A stretch of DNA of 27,189 bases from JBCDBW01 sp039182965 (GCA_039182965.1 JBCDBW010000053.1:1-27189), one strand, 5' to 3'; shown: positions 1-9,235, counted from the stretch's first letter. Made by a program: numbers and translations. The notes: generated by a model from the letters alone, not told the origin.

Positions 1-2
1 AT

Positions 3-290
3 CCATTCGGCTACGACGCGAGCGATCCTGACTTCCCCCGCGTTTCGTTTTTCTTCGAGAGTAATACCGTAGGCGCACTCGATCCATCACAGCCAAACGA
101 ATCGAGCACTCTCTCCGGTTTCGTAGAAAATTTCGTCGCTCCCGGCAACTTCATGATCCGGGCAACCGGAATCGAATCCATACTCGCTCCCGAACCGTCC
201 ACCGCACTCCTTCTCCTTTGCGGTAGCGCTTCTCTTTTTGGGCTGCGACGGCGGCGCCTTTCCTCCAAACCCTCATCCCCGCCCTGCTAA
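3..290 (+). CDS. PEP-CTERM sorting-domain protein, 3' end only
   Basis: Reading frame 3 is open from the window edge to the TAA at 288-290, giving 95 residues with no start inside the window, so the gene is truncated by the edge. The last 35 residues form a textbook PEP-CTERM tail: APEPSTALLLL, a hydrophobic stretch (LLLLCGSASLFGL), then RRRR and a short polar end. In this family the tail is recognised by an exosortase/EpsH-type membrane protease, and the protein is exported and often glycosylated or tied to exopolysaccharide. The visible part of the mature domain (with FVENFVAPGNFMIRATG) looks like the last beta strands of a secreted adhesin-like domain but is too short to classify. It converges on two glycosyltransferase genes. 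Confidence in the tail is high; the function of the body is unknown. Confidence 0.85.
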   Translation, partial: PFGYDASDPDFPRVSFFFESNTVGALDPSQPNESSTLSGFVENFVAPGNFMIRATGIESILAPEPSTALLLLCGSASLFGLRRRRLSSKPSSPPC

Positions 291-299
291 CTCATTGGT

Positions 300-1532
300 C
301 TAGCTCTTCGCCGCCGTTTTAATCGCTTCCGCATAACTCGCCTCCAAGCATCCCATCTGCTCTTCAAATCCAAACTTCTCCCGAACCGATCGCGCCGCCT
401 GCTCGGAGAACCTCATTAAATCCTGCCCGTCGCCCAAAAGCCTCAAGATCGCGGCCGCCAAATCCCTTGGCGACTTCTCGGCAACCAAATATCCATCTTT
501 CCCATCCTCAATCGCCTCCGGAATGCCACCATGACGCGTCGCGACAATCGGAAGACCACACGCCATCGCCTCCAGCATCGAATTCGGTACGCCTTCCTGA
601 TCCGCTTCCTCGGTCAACTCACTTGGGTGGATAAATAAGTGTGACTCTCCATACAACTGACGAAGCTCCTCTTGTTCAAGCCATCCCACCAACTTGACGG
701 AATCACCTAGTCCCGCGCTCTTAATTCTATCCCTCAACTCCCCTTCCATTGGCCCGCGTCCGCAAATGGTAAAACGCACTTTCGGCCAGCGATCCAACAC
801 TTCGGGCAAAGCCTCAAGAACCGTTACCAATCCCTTTTTCTCAATCAGCCGACAAGCCTGTACCAACCTCCACCCACCGTCCGCTGGAACCTCACGCGGT
901 CGACTCTCAAAGGACCCAAGCGGAATTGGGGTCCGGTTCAAGCGCAGCTTCCCTCTGGGACACCCCAACTCTTCCAGTCGGTTGAGTAACGATTCACTAC
1001 GAGCCAAAACAAGTCGCGCCTCCCCAAAGACTCGACGCAATCCTTGAACGTATTCCGGATCGTCCATGAACTTGACAACATCCACTCCATGGAATGAAAC
1101 CAGATACGGAACTCCGGCCTCCGCCAGCATCCGCCGATACTTCACTGCTTTGTGTCCATAGTACACATGCACTAGTGCCGGCCGCCATTTTTCTATCAAC
1201 GCCACAAGGTCGTAGGGATCGTAGTAGGCTCCCTCCATCCCCACGTGACCGATTGGCCGCGGAGGAGGCCACTGCTTCGCCACGTGTTTGTACCAAAAGC
1301 GCAATAAGAAATTACCCCGATATCGCGGCCTCTCTTGCCTTTTCATCTCCACTACTGGCTCAAACGGAAAAGCATCCCGGTTCTCAATTCGTTCGGCAAA
1401 GACAACGGTCCGATAAGCGTCCAAATTGGAAATCTGACGATAGATGCTCTGCATCTCCGCTTTGAGATAAGTCCCGCACAAACTCACTACCAAGGGCTTC
1501 TCCCTGACAGATTCACCTGAACTATCCGCCAT
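300..1532 (-). CDS. GT4-family glycosyltransferase (paralogue 1)
   Basis: This 410-residue protein is a GT-B fold, family 4 glycosyltransferase that would move a sugar from a nucleotide-sugar donor onto a polysaccharide or lipid-linked acceptor at the inner membrane face. The C-terminal donor domain shows the family E-x7-E motif (E313 to E321 in EGVPNSMLE), followed by AMACGLPIVAT and HGGIPEAI. The N-terminal acceptor domain has SFHGVDVVKF near residue 146. Overall it resembles colanic-acid type enzymes (WcaL/AmsK-like). The ATG start overlaps the end of the upstream paralogue by 11 bp, which suggests translational coupling. Donor and acceptor cannot be told from sequence. Confidence 0.88.
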   Translation of the reverse strand: MADSSGESVREKPLVVSLCGTYLKAEMQSIYRQISNLDAYRTVVFAERIENRDAFPFEPVVEMKRQERPRYRGNFLLRFWYKHVAKQWPPPRPIGHVGMEGAYYDPYDLVALIEKWRPALVHVYYGHKAVKYRRMLAEAGVPYLVSFHGVDVVKFMDDPEYVQGLRRVFGEARLVLARSESLLNRLEELGCPRGKLRLNRTPIPLGSFESRPREVPADGGWRLVQACRLIEKKGLVTVLEALPEVLDRWPKVRFTICGRGPMEGELRDRIKSAGLGDSVKLVGWLEQEELRQLYGESHLFIHPSELTEEADQEGVPNSMLEAMACGLPIVATRHGGIPEAIEDGKDGYLVAEKSPRDLAAAILRLLGDGQDLMRFSEQAARSVREKFGFEEQMGCLEASYAEAIKTAAKS

Positions 1533-2679
1533 ACCTCTCCATCGCCTCTCGGTAATATCCTTCTAGAGCCTCGACCTGCGAGGCCTGCTCAAACCTGTCA
1601 CGTACCTCTTCAGCCGCACAAGTCCCCATGCGACTCCACTGCCCCTCATCTCTTGCCAGCTCGATCAATCGTTCTTCGATGCCCCTCGCATCACGTTCCG
1701 CCAGAAGAAAACCACTTTCTCCATCAGTAACAGCTTCGGGTATCCCTCCATGAAGCGTAGCGACCACCGGTAGTCCTGTTGCCATCGCTTCCAACATCGC
1801 ATTGGGCACACCTTCTTGGTTCTGATCTTCCGTCAATTGGCTCGGATGCAGAAAGATGTGAGCGTCTTGGTAGAGACGAAAGAGCTCCTTCTCATCAAGA
1901 AATCCCGTGAACGCTATGTGATCTGAAATCCCCAACTCCTTGGCCTGATCCCGCAAGGATGACTCCAAAGGTCCCTCTCCCGCGATCGCAAACATCGCGC
2001 TAGGATAGTGCCCCAAGAATCCAGCGAAAGCCTTTAAGGAAACATCCAAACCCTTCTTCTCTATCAATCGGCAAGCCTGCACAATCCGCCAATTGCCATC
2101 GCGGGGAAAAGCACGCTCAACTCGCGGATACGTCTTGAACGGTATCCCCGTGCGATTAATGCGTATCTTGTCCGGATCACACCCCAACTCAACAAGTCGA
2201 TCTCTCAACGAATCAGAACGCGCTAACACTAGTGGTAACTCTCCTAGTAAGGCTCGCATTCGGTCATTGTACCCCCCATGCCCTTCTCTAGGCTGCACGT
2301 CCATGCCATGGAAAGAAGCCACCACCGGCTTTGGCCACCGCTCAATAAATGGCAACAAATGCACAGCGGTGTGTCCAAAGTAAATATGCATCAAATCCGC
2401 GTGACGACGCGATAGCACACGATCAAGAACTCCATACTCACCACGATAAACAACGGCCGGCTCCTTCCGGATGTACTTCAACCAAAAGCGTCGTATGAAA
2501 TTGCTACGCACCCGCTCCAAGATCTCGACCTCGCCCATGGGAAATCGCTCCGGACACTGACGGTTCTGTGTCACTACAAAGGTATCAAACTCCCGTAAAC
2601 CCGTCACCTGACGGTAGATGTGCAACATCTCGGGTTTCAAAAATGTCGTACAATAACTGGCAACAACTGGTTTCGACAT
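1522..2679 (-). CDS. GT4-family glycosyltransferase (paralogue 2)
   Basis: This is a second GT4 glycosyltransferase, about 385 residues from the ATG at 2679; an in-frame GTG at 2700 would add seven residues. It lines up with its neighbour over its whole length: KPVVASYCTTFLKPEM against KPLVVSLCGTYLKAEM near the start, WRIVQACRLIEKKGL in both, and the E-x7-E motif EGVPNAMLE followed by AMATGLPVVAT and HGGIPEAV. The pair therefore arose by tandem duplication and divergence. It probably acts with its neighbour in successive steps of one glycan. It lies only a few bases after obgE and reads in the same direction, so it is likely in the same transcript. Confidence 0.87.
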   Translation of the reverse strand: MSKPVVASYCTTFLKPEMLHIYRQVTGLREFDTFVVTQNRQCPERFPMGEVEILERVRSNFIRRFWLKYIRKEPAVVYRGEYGVLDRVLSRRHADLMHIYFGHTAVHLLPFIERWPKPVVASFHGMDVQPREGHGGYNDRMRALLGELPLVLARSDSLRDRLVELGCDPDKIRINRTGIPFKTYPRVERAFPRDGNWRIVQACRLIEKKGLDVSLKAFAGFLGHYPSAMFAIAGEGPLESSLRDQAKELGISDHIAFTGFLDEKELFRLYQDAHIFLHPSQLTEDQNQEGVPNAMLEAMATGLPVVATLHGGIPEAVTDGESGFLLAERDARGIEERLIELARDEGQWSRMGTCAAEEVRDRFEQASQVEALEGYYREAMERYGG

Positions 2680-2704
2680 TTCTCTTGTCTCTTCCGCCAC
2701 GAGA

Positions 2705-3742
2705 TCACACTGGCTGGTGACCGATCATGCCTTTTAATTTTTCCCGCAAAAGATCAATTCCGCTGCCATCCTGAGCCGAAACCGGCAAGACTTCTACCTT
2801 CGAAAAATGCTTCCGAAAAGACTCAAGATTTTCCATCGCAGTCTCAACGTCGATTTTGTTGGCAATAATCAGCCAGGGCCTCTCCGCAAGCCTTTCGTCG
2901 TATAAAGAAATCTCCTCACGCAATTTCATCACATCTGCAGTCGGCTCGCGTCCATCAGTTCCCGCCAGATCAACCACAAAAAGCAACAATCGACACCGCA
3001 TGATATGTCGCAGGAAATCATGACCCAATCCCACATTGCGATGCGACCCTTCAATCAATCCCGGGATGTCCGCTACGGTCCCTCGACTAAAACCCTCAAA
3101 GTCCAAGACCCCAACCATCGGCTGCAAGGTAGTAAAAGGATACGCCGCCACCTTCGGCTTCGCAGCACTCAACTGACGCAACAACGTTGATTTGCCGGCA
3201 TTCGGAAATCCAACTAGGCCCGCATCCGCAATCATCCGAAGCTCGAGGTAAAAATCGCCCTCCTCACCCTCCGTTCCCTCCTCGGCATTAACAGGTGCCC
3301 GATTGGTCGGGCTCTTGAAGTGAACGTTGCCACGCCCTCCTTTGCCCCCCTTTGCCAGGACAAGACGCTCACCGCGATCGGTCAAATCAGATATCAATTC
3401 CAAGCGCCTCAAATCCTCTGCGCTGGACGCTGATTCTTCCTCTTCGGGTATCCGATACACCAAGGTCCCCGGCGGCACTTTTAAGACCACATCCCGCCCG
3501 GATCGTCCTGTCTTGCCCCGTCCCTGCCCATCCATCCCGCTCTTCGCTTTCAGTCCAGGCCTATAAAAAAAATCACGCAAGCTGTCAATCTGCTCGTCCA
3601 CTTCCAAAACAACCGAACCTCCATTCCCACCGTCACCACCATCGGGCCCGCCCTTCGGCTCAAACTTCTCCCGCCGAAAACTGGCGCTCCCATTGCCGCC
3701 GCGTCCCGCTTTCGCATGCACCTTTATATGATCGGCAAACAT
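2705..3742 (-). CDS. obgE: Obg-family GTPase (ObgE/CgtA)
   Basis: Obg is a conserved GTPase that binds the 50S ribosomal subunit and affects ribosome assembly and the stringent response. The 345-residue protein has the glycine-rich Obg domain first (FADHIKVHAKAGRGGNG, then GGPDGGDGGNGG near residues 31-42). The G domain follows: P-loop GFPNAGKS (178-185), switch region YPFTTLQP, DIPG (225-228), NKID (295-298) and SAQ (322-324). The variable C-terminal OCT domain of some homologues is absent. The ATG start has a CAAGGC sequence about 11 bases upstream. It sits 56 bp after leuB and just before the glycosyltransferases on the same strand. All GTPase motifs are intact. Confidence 0.97.
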   Translation of the reverse strand: MFADHIKVHAKAGRGGNGSASFRREKFEPKGGPDGGDGGNGGSVVLEVDEQIDSLRDFFYRPGLKAKSGMDGQGRGKTGRSGRDVVLKVPPGTLVYRIPEEEESASSAEDLRRLELISDLTDRGERLVLAKGGKGGRGNVHFKSPTNRAPVNAEEGTEGEEGDFYLELRMIADAGLVGFPNAGKSTLLRQLSAAKPKVAAYPFTTLQPMVGVLDFEGFSRGTVADIPGLIEGSHRNVGLGHDFLRHIMRCRLLLFVVDLAGTDGREPTADVMKLREEISLYDERLAERPWLIIANKIDVETAMENLESFRKHFSKVEVLPVSAQDGSGIDLLREKLKGMIGHQPV

Positions 3743-3798
3743 GTCGGAATAGCCTTGTCAATTCGATCCGGGTTCCACGTGCCGCACAGCACAACCCT

Positions 3799-4905
3799 TC
3801 AACACAGCCGCCCAAGTATCGCCGCCCCCATCTCCTCCGTGTCCACTTGGGTCGTCCCCTCAGCCCCCGTGAAGATGTCCCCCGTGCGTAAGCCATCATC
3901 GATAGCGGTCCTCACCGCAGCCTCAATTGCACTTGCGGCGTCGGGCTTGGCAAGAGAAAATCGAAGCAGCATCGCTGCCGATAAAATCTGGGCAATCGGA
4001 TTGGCGATCCCCTGCCCCGCAATGTCGGGTGCGCTTCCTCCACTCGGCTCATACATGCCGAAATACAATCCCTCGCCTAGCGATTGCCCGAGACTGGCAC
4101 TGGCAAGCATCCCAAGAGATCCCGCAATCATCGCCATCTCGTCGCTTAGGATGTCTCCAAACAAATTGGGCGCGAGAACCACATCAAACTCCCTAGGACG
4201 ACGAATCAATTGCATGGCCGCATTGTCCACATACAAATGTTCAAGCTCCACATCGGGATAATCCCGCGCCACCGCCTCGACTGTCTCTCTCCATAGAATC
4301 CCGTTCCTGAGGACGTTCGCCTTGTCGATCGAAGTCACCCGCCTTCCTCTCCCTTCAGCTGCCGAAAATGCCACACGCGCTATCCTCTCAATTTCACTGA
4401 CAGCATAGACCATGGTATCCACCGCCACCCGCTCACCTTCTCGCTCCTCGATCACCTTCGGCTCACCAAAGTAAATTCCACCAGTCAATTCTCTTACGCA
4501 AAGAACATCAAAACCACCTTCAATAATTTCATCTTTAACCGGAGACGCTTGGGTAAGAGAAGGATAACAAAGCGCGGGTCTTAGATTGGCAAACAACTCA
4601 AAATGCTTTCGTAAAGGCAACAAAGCCGCCCGCTCAGGCTGTTCGTCCGGCGGAAGCCCTTCCCACTTCGGGCCACCTACAGAACCAAAAAGAATCGCTT
4701 CGGCCCCCTCACAACAAGCAATGGTATCCTCTGGGAGTGCCTTCCCTACCGCATCAATCGCAGCCCCACCGACAAGAGCCTCCTCATACCGGAATCGTAA
4801 ACCAGCACGCTCCCCCGCCGCATTCAACACGCTTAAGGCGACCGACATCACTTCCGGTCCAATACCATCACCCGCAAGCACTGCTATCCTGTGTTCCTCA
4901 CTCAT
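3799..4905 (-). CDS. leuB: 3-isopropylmalate dehydrogenase
   Basis: LeuB oxidises and decarboxylates 3-isopropylmalate with NAD+ in leucine biosynthesis in the cytoplasm. The 368-residue length is normal for the family. Visible signatures are the N-terminal IAVLAGDGIGPEV, the loop RELTGGIYFGEP, the metal/substrate region NLFGDILSDE with preceding YVDNAAMQLI, and the NAD-binding GGSAPDIAGQGIANP near the C-terminus. The ATG at 4905 is preceded by AGAAGG at good spacing, one of the clearer ribosome binding sites in this window. No other leu genes are in view; the neighbours on the same strand are a TrpF fusion upstream and obgE downstream. Confidence 0.97.
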   Translation of the reverse strand: MSEEHRIAVLAGDGIGPEVMSVALSVLNAAGERAGLRFRYEEALVGGAAIDAVGKALPEDTIACCEGAEAILFGSVGGPKWEGLPPDEQPERAALLPLRKHFELFANLRPALCYPSLTQASPVKDEIIEGGFDVLCVRELTGGIYFGEPKVIEEREGERVAVDTMVYAVSEIERIARVAFSAAEGRGRRVTSIDKANVLRNGILWRETVEAVARDYPDVELEHLYVDNAAMQLIRRPREFDVVLAPNLFGDILSDEMAMIAGSLGMLASASLGQSLGEGLYFGMYEPSGGSAPDIAGQGIANPIAQILSAAMLLRFSLAKPDAASAIEAAVRTAIDDGLRTGDIFTGAEGTTQVDTEEMGAAILGRLC

Positions 4906-4978
4906 AATCCCGCCTTCTCTCCATCACGATTGCTGTCTTGGCAAGCAAGAAAACCGAGGGAAGCCGGGCCGCCTCTCC

Positions 4979-6169
4979 CTACCACACAGCCCGCACAAAG
5001 CTCTCCACTTTGTCCATATCCTTAAAACCCGGCTTCTTTTCGACCCCGCTCGCGACGTCTACCCCCGCCGGTTCAACTTTCCTTACCGCGTCCTTCACAT
5101 TCCCCGGATCCAGCCCACCGGACAAAACAATCCTTAAATCAGGGTAGTCTTGGCACACCTCTCGCGCCAATGCCCACTCGAATGTCCGCCCAGTGCCTCC
5201 CCGATCATCCGGTGCATAGGCATCCAGAAGAAGATAGGGAGTCGCATACCCACGCAACTCATCCAATGAAGACTCGTCCTTCACCCCAATCGCTTTGATA
5301 AACGGGATTCCCTCATCCCTCAACTCCGCGCAATACTCCCACGACTCATCACCATGCAGCTGCGCTGCATCGATCCACCCTCCATTTGCCAATTCCACAA
5401 TCGTATCCTTCGTCGCGTTCACAAAGACGCCGACACGGCAAATCTCCCCCTTTAGGTCCCTTAGCCATGGATGAACCTCCGGAAGTCCGAAATACCGCTT
5501 CGACCGCTCCCAGAAATTAAACCCCAACGCATCCACTCCAAGATTGATTACGGCCCGCGACTCAGCCTCCGTCGTCAGTCCACAAATCTTGATCGCTGTC
5601 GTCCCGTTGCTCGCGGCTTTGTCGAGAAACTCCAACGAATCAGCAAACTGATCGCTTCTTCGACGCCCCCCGTCCCTTGTTGAACGCATCGCTACCGACT
5701 TGGCTCCTAGTCCTCCGTCAGTCCCCCCCCGCTGGATCCTCCCAGTCGATTCGACGCTTTCAAAACACTGCAAAAGAGGCTCAATCCGTATCGGTTCGAT
5801 CAAGACACCCTTAACCCGCGCTTCGCGACTCAGATCGCTCGGCCTCGCTCCCGCGATGGAGGTGTAAACGACTCCCGGAGCCGGCAGGCCACCCTCGCCG
5901 GCAAAACGGTAAGCCTTGCAAATTAAGTCATAAAGCAACTCCCCAGGTAACACTGGCATCTCCAACTGCACGATGAAAACGTCATAGGACTGCTTCATCG
6001 CAAGCTCAAATGCATACTCGGGATTCGGCGTACTCTCCACCTTCATCGAAGTGAAGCTCTCTAGTGTCTCCCGAATGAGGCGAGTCGTCTCAACATCTCC
6101 ATGTACGATGAGGACGCGAAACGCTCTATCGCGCTCGCTTTTGCCCTTCTTATTGCCCGCTTCCTGCAT
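4979..6169 (-). CDS. trpF: Pseudo-receiver domain fused to phosphoribosylanthranilate isomerase
   Basis: The C-terminal ~200 residues are a complete TrpF, which converts N-(5-phosphoribosyl)anthranilate to CdRP in tryptophan synthesis: IKICGLT with the catalytic Cys (residue 196), QLHGDE (270-275), LLLDAY with the catalytic Asp (316), RGGTG, LSGGLDPGNV and GVDVASGVE. Residues about 18-137 look like a response-regulator receiver (RVLIVHGDVETTRLIR, then DVFIVQLEMPVLPG, then VLIEPIRIEPLL). The acidic pair is H-G, the phospho-acceptor Asp is Gln68, and the conserved Lys is Glu125, so it should not be phosphorylated. A polar, Gly/Arg-rich linker of about 55 residues joins the parts. Start: ATG 6169 leaves 113 bp before divergent uvrA; an upstream ATG at 6253 would add 28 residues. 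leuB follows 73 bp downstream. Confidence 0.9.
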   Translation of the reverse strand: MQEAGNKKGKSERDRAFRVLIVHGDVETTRLIRETLESFTSMKVESTPNPEYAFELAMKQSYDVFIVQLEMPVLPGELLYDLICKAYRFAGEGGLPAPGVVYTSIAGARPSDLSREARVKGVLIEPIRIEPLLQCFESVESTGRIQRGGTDGGLGAKSVAMRSTRDGGRRRSDQFADSLEFLDKAASNGTTAIKICGLTTEAESRAVINLGVDALGFNFWERSKRYFGLPEVHPWLRDLKGEICRVGVFVNATKDTIVELANGGWIDAAQLHGDESWEYCAELRDEGIPFIKAIGVKDESSLDELRGYATPYLLLDAYAPDDRGGTGRTFEWALAREVCQDYPDLRIVLSGGLDPGNVKDAVRKVEPAGVDVASGVEKKPGFKDMDKVESFVRAVW

Positions 6170-6282
6170 TCCCGTAAGAAACCCCACTCTTGGCTCATTT
6201 CGAGAAAAAAGACTCACCTGCCGGTTGCGTGAGACCCGCTCCTTCAGGAACATTACTCTCTAAAATCCTTCAACCCGCCGCC

Positions 6283-9192
6283 GTGCCGAAAAGAAAACCT
6301 CACTCCCGCAAAAAGGCCATCCGTATCTCCGGCGCCCGCCAACACAACCTCAAGAATATCGATGTCGAGATTCCCAGAGATCAACTCATCGTCATTACTG
6401 GCCCAAGCGGCTCCGGAAAGTCTTCATTGGCATTCGACACGCTCTACGCTGAAGGACAGCGCCGATACGTCGAAAGCCTGTCCACCTACGCGCGACAATT
6501 CGTCGATCAGATGGACAAACCTGACGTCGACTCCATCGACGGTCTCTCCCCCGCCATCGCCATCGAACAGCGTTCCGCAAACCCCAGCCCAAGATCCACC
6601 GTGGCGACAATGACCGAAATTTACGATTATCTCCGCATTATCTATGCCACCGCAGGCCAACCACACGACCCACAATCCGGCGCCCCCCTCAGCCGAACCA
6701 CGCGACAAGAGATGGTCAATTATCTTCTCTCCCTACCGGAGGGAACTCGCCTGCAGATTCTCGCGCCCACCATTGTCAATCACGACGACGATCTCGAGTC
6801 TATCGTCGCTAAGTTGAGAAAGGAAGGTTTCGTCCGTGGACGTTTGAACGGCGAAGTGCTCGACCTCGAGTCGTTTCAGCCCGGCAAGACCAAACAAGCT
6901 CCCTCGTTCGACCTCATTGTCGATCGCCTCACCATTCGTCCCGACACCAAAAGTCGCCTCTTCGACTCCATCGATACCGCCCTCAAATGGAGTCACCCTC
7001 GCACCTTGTTCTTGACTCGCTCTCCTGAAAGCGACGCGTGGTTGGAACACGCTTTTACCACCACATTCTCTAATCCAGAAACAGGGTTCACAATGCCCGA
7101 CCTCACCCCCCGTCACTTTTCCTTTAACGCACGCTCAGGCGCCTGCCCCGCATGCCACGGCATCGGTTCCGAGATGCAATGCGACCCCGACCTCATTGTC
7201 CCCGACACCTCGAAATCAATTCGCGAGGGCGCAGTCAAAACCTGGTGGGCCAAAAACAAAAAACTCAAAGCAGGTCATGACAGACGCATCCACGCCCTGG
7301 TGTCACACTTTGCCATCGACGACTCACAATCCTTTTCTAGTCTCTCAAAGGCGTTCCATGACGCGCTGTTTTACGGCACTGGGGATACGGCGGTAAAGAC
7401 CGGTTGGAAGACAGGGCCCAATACTAGAAGTATCGAAAAACCATTCGAAGGCCTTGTCCATGAAGCTCGACGCTTATACGAATCCAGCAAAAGTCAGTTC
7501 ACAAAGCGAAACGTCGCACGCTTTATGAAAGCAATGCCCTGCCGCGACTGCAAGGGAAAGCGCCTTAAGCCGGAGATCCTCCTCGTAACACTCACTGGCC
7601 CCAAAAACCAAGAGCTCGGAATCCACGAAATCACCGCGCTGAGCGTCTCCGAAATGATCCCATTCATTGAAGGCCTAAAACTCCCCTCAAACCGTGAGGA
7701 GGTCCTCGCTCCCGTCCTCAATGAAATCGCGAAAAGACTCGATTTCCTCCAAAAAGTTGGGGTCGCATACCTCACACTCGATCGCAAAGCCCATACCCTC
7801 TCTGGCGGCGAAGCCCAACGAATTCGACTGGCCACCCAAATCGGCTCCGCCTTGTCAGGAGTCCTCTATGTCCTCGATGAACCAAGCATCGGCCTACACC
7901 AGTGCGATCACGAGAAGTTGCTCGCCACCTTGGAGAGTCTCCGCGACCTCGGAAATACAGTCGTCGTCGTCGAACACGATCCCGACACCATGCGCCGTGC
8001 CGATCACATCATCGATCTTGGACCAGGTGCCGGTCCACTCGGCGGTGAAATCATCGCGGAAGGGCCCCCATCGAAAATCGAAGCCAATGATGCCTCCGTC
8101 ACCGGTGCTTTCCTCGCCGCCCGACGCACCCTCGATCCACCCCGACAATCCCTCACGGGGTCGCCCAAACCGAATCTCTTTGATGCCGGCCAAATCACCA
8201 TCTGCGGTGCACGTGAAAACAACCTTCAGAATATCGACGCTTCCATCCCTCTCTCTTCCTTCGTGTGCGTAACAGGCCCCTCGGGTAGCGGGAAATCCAC
8301 CCTCATTGACACAATCCTCAGACGCGAGATTTTCCGTCGCCTCTACGGAGCCAAAGACTCGCCTGGTGCCCACGACACAATTACCGGCCTTGAGGCAATC
8401 GACAAAGCCATCGTCATCGACCAATCCCCCATTGGAAGAAGTCCTCGCTCCAATCCCGTCACTTATATTGGCGCCTTCGCCCCTATTCGGGAAATCCTTA
8501 GCCAAACACCACTCGCCCGCAAACGCGGATACGCTCCGGGCCGTTTTAGCTTCAACGTCGCCGGTGGCCGCTGCGAAGCTTGCCAGGGTGCCGGCTCCAT
8601 TCACCTCGACATGCACTTCCTCGAGGATACCTATGTTACGTGCGAAGCATGCGGCGGCTCAAGATACCAATCAGAAACGCTCGACGTCACCTACAGAGGC
8701 CTCAACGTGGCCGAAATCCTAGACCTTTCCATCGAAGAAGCCACAAGGTTTTTCTCTCGGGTTCCAAAAATCCACGCTAAATTGACCCCGCTCAACGAAG
8801 TCGGTCTTGGATACCTGAAACTCGGGCAAGCAGCCACCACGCTTTCCGGGGGCGAGGCCCAACGAGTCAAACTCGCCGCAGAACTGGCTAAGAGGGCCAC
8901 AGGCAATACTCTCTATCTCCTCGACGAACCAACCACAGGCCTCCACTTCTCGGATATCGAAACGCTTTTGGGCGTGCTCTTTCGCCTGCGGGATTCCGGA
9001 AATTCCATCGTTGTCATCGAACACAATCTCGATGTCATAAAATGCGCCGACTGGATCTTGGATCTAGGGCCCAGTGGAGGACCCGACGGTGGCTCGATCG
9101 TAGCTGCGGGAACGCCGAGATCCCTCGCCGATCATTCGAGATCCATCACCGGAAGATTCCTCGGCCCGCTTCTAAACAAAATGCCGCGTTGA
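6283..9192 (+). CDS. uvrA: UvrABC excision repair ATPase subunit A
   Basis: UvrA finds bulky DNA lesions as a dimer and loads UvrB. From the GTG at 6283 it has 969 residues; a TTG at 6190 would add 31 residues that do not look like UvrA and would overlap the divergent gene further. It shows two ABC modules: Walker A GPSGSGKS near 40-47 and 665-672, and signatures LSGGEAQ near 505 and 853, each followed by a DEP Walker B (LDEPSIGLH, LDEPTTGLH). The UvrB-binding region is present. The C-terminal zinc module has both CxxC pairs (CEACQG, CEACGG). The first zinc module has only its second pair (CPACHG); the first pair is missing. Related family members with altered zinc modules exist, but this one otherwise looks functional. 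Confidence 0.97.
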   Translation: MPKRKPHSRKKAIRISGARQHNLKNIDVEIPRDQLIVITGPSGSGKSSLAFDTLYAEGQRRYVESLSTYARQFVDQMDKPDVDSIDGLSPAIAIEQRSANPSPRSTVATMTEIYDYLRIIYATAGQPHDPQSGAPLSRTTRQEMVNYLLSLPEGTRLQILAPTIVNHDDDLESIVAKLRKEGFVRGRLNGEVLDLESFQPGKTKQAPSFDLIVDRLTIRPDTKSRLFDSIDTALKWSHPRTLFLTRSPESDAWLEHAFTTTFSNPETGFTMPDLTPRHFSFNARSGACPACHGIGSEMQCDPDLIVPDTSKSIREGAVKTWWAKNKKLKAGHDRRIHALVSHFAIDDSQSFSSLSKAFHDALFYGTGDTAVKTGWKTGPNTRSIEKPFEGLVHEARRLYESSKSQFTKRNVARFMKAMPCRDCKGKRLKPEILLVTLTGPKNQELGIHEITALSVSEMIPFIEGLKLPSNREEVLAPVLNEIAKRLDFLQKVGVAYLTLDRKAHTLSGGEAQRIRLATQIGSALSGVLYVLDEPSIGLHQCDHEKLLATLESLRDLGNTVVVVEHDPDTMRRADHIIDLGPGAGPLGGEIIAEGPPSKIEANDASVTGAFLAARRTLDPPRQSLTGSPKPNLFDAGQITICGARENNLQNIDASIPLSSFVCVTGPSGSGKSTLIDTILRREIFRRLYGAKDSPGAHDTITGLEAIDKAIVIDQSPIGRSPRSNPVTYIGAFAPIREILSQTPLARKRGYAPGRFSFNVAGGRCEACQGAGSIHLDMHFLEDTYVTCEACGGSRYQSETLDVTYRGLNVAEILDLSIEEATRFFSRVPKIHAKLTPLNEVGLGYLKLGQAATTLSGGEAQRVKLAAELAKRATGNTLYLLDEPTTGLHFSDIETLLGVLFRLRDSGNSIVVIEHNLDVIKCADWILDLGPSGGPDGGSIVAAGTPRSLADHSRSITGRFLGPLLNKMPR

Positions 9193-9235
9193 ACTCACAG
9201 CATTCTTGGCTATCCTCATAAATTAATCGTCGATC

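Noticed and set aside
3716..4261. 181-residue open frame on the + strand
   Set aside because: It lies antisense to leuB and obgE, both full-length with intact motifs, and shows no recognisable domain.
6190..6282. Longer uvrA from a TTG start
   Set aside because: The extra 31 residues do not resemble UvrA N-termini and would overlap the divergent gene; the GTG at 6283 directly precedes the usual basic start of the protein.
7894..8616. 240-residue open frame on the - strand
   Set aside because: It is antisense to the conserved second half of uvrA and its composition mirrors that gene.
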